Shown here one piece after another: positions 21,804 to 21,953 of a DNA stretch of 21,953 nt (position 1 is its first letter; every line of letters begins with the position of its first letter). The position numbers and the translations under genes are program-made. The DNA is from a virus, in IMG/VR virus record IMGVR_UViG_3300018421_000252, positions 1 to 21,953 of that record. One strand, given 5' to 3'. The notes beneath the pieces are model-generated. The model was not told the DNA's origin, made no database searches, and saw only the letters and a program-made list of their open reading frames with translations.

Positions 21804-21953
21804 TTACGCAAAACGTAGGTTCGCTGATGTAACAGCAACTTTACCCAAGTAGTCAGCCGCATTACCAAGAGATGATGCAGTGTTTGTTAACTCTACATAA
21901 CCATATCTTGTCATGAACGAAACTACTGGTTCAAAAGTTGCAGGATCAAGAAC
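21804..21953 (-). CDS. C-terminal end of a virion protein, possibly major capsid protein (gp23-like)
   Basis: Only the last 49 residues are in the window. They read VLDPATFEPVVSFMTRYGYV and continue to a TAA at 21804, ending SANLRFA. The PATF.P...F.TRYG pattern reminds me of the C-terminus of T4-like major capsid proteins, where a TRYG segment occurs near the end. A strong terminator directly after the gene fits a highly expressed capsid gene. With so little sequence the identification is tentative; another head or tail structural protein would look similar. Confidence 0.5.
   Translation of the reverse strand, partial: VLDPATFEPVVSFMTRYGYVELTNTASSLGNAADYLGKVAVTSANLRFA

Overview
The window looks like part of a tailed-phage genome, most likely a T4-like marine myovirus related to cyanophages and pelagiphages. 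Three things point there. The small virion proteins have the sequence style of marine T4-like phages. TAAATA-type late promoters of the T4 gp55 kind sit in front of groups of genes. The genes are packed head to tail with 4-25 nt gaps. The host cannot be named from the sequence. No integrase, transposase, tRNA gene or CRISPR array is visible, and every confident gene lies on the minus strand, so the window is read from right to left.

Layout in transcription order (right to left). (1) 21953-21804: last 49 residues of a virion protein, possibly the major capsid protein, ended by a strong intrinsic terminator at 21750-21780. (2) 21724-21437: a small helical protein of unknown function with its own sigma70-like promoter. 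(3) A late promoter at 21441, a roughly 90-nt structured leader, then five virion genes (131, 327, 122, 228 and 553 aa). (4) A second late promoter at 17181 with another roughly 90-nt structured leader, then 355, 110 and 121 aa proteins and a giant 1860-aa protein. (5) A third late promoter at 9681 and a 2563-aa paralogue of the 1860-aa protein. (6) A canonical TATAAATA promoter at 1963 and two small fibre-type proteins (109 and 265 aa). (7) A late promoter at 791 and a glycine-rich, cysteine-containing adhesin-like protein that runs off the left edge.

Taken together this is a late cassette for tail-fibre or host-recognition structures. The two giant proteins share one architecture: seven N-terminal carbohydrate-binding-like repeats, a helical module (one copy in the short paralogue, four in the long one), a strongly conserved central core, six Asp-box (sialidase-like) repeats and a shared C-terminal domain. 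Several short modules recur between otherwise different proteins and seem to be inserted inside other domains, so the cassette reads as a plug-in system for building diverse fibres. There is no gene-free stretch longer than 300 bases; the longest gap is the 116-nt leader region at 17079-17194.
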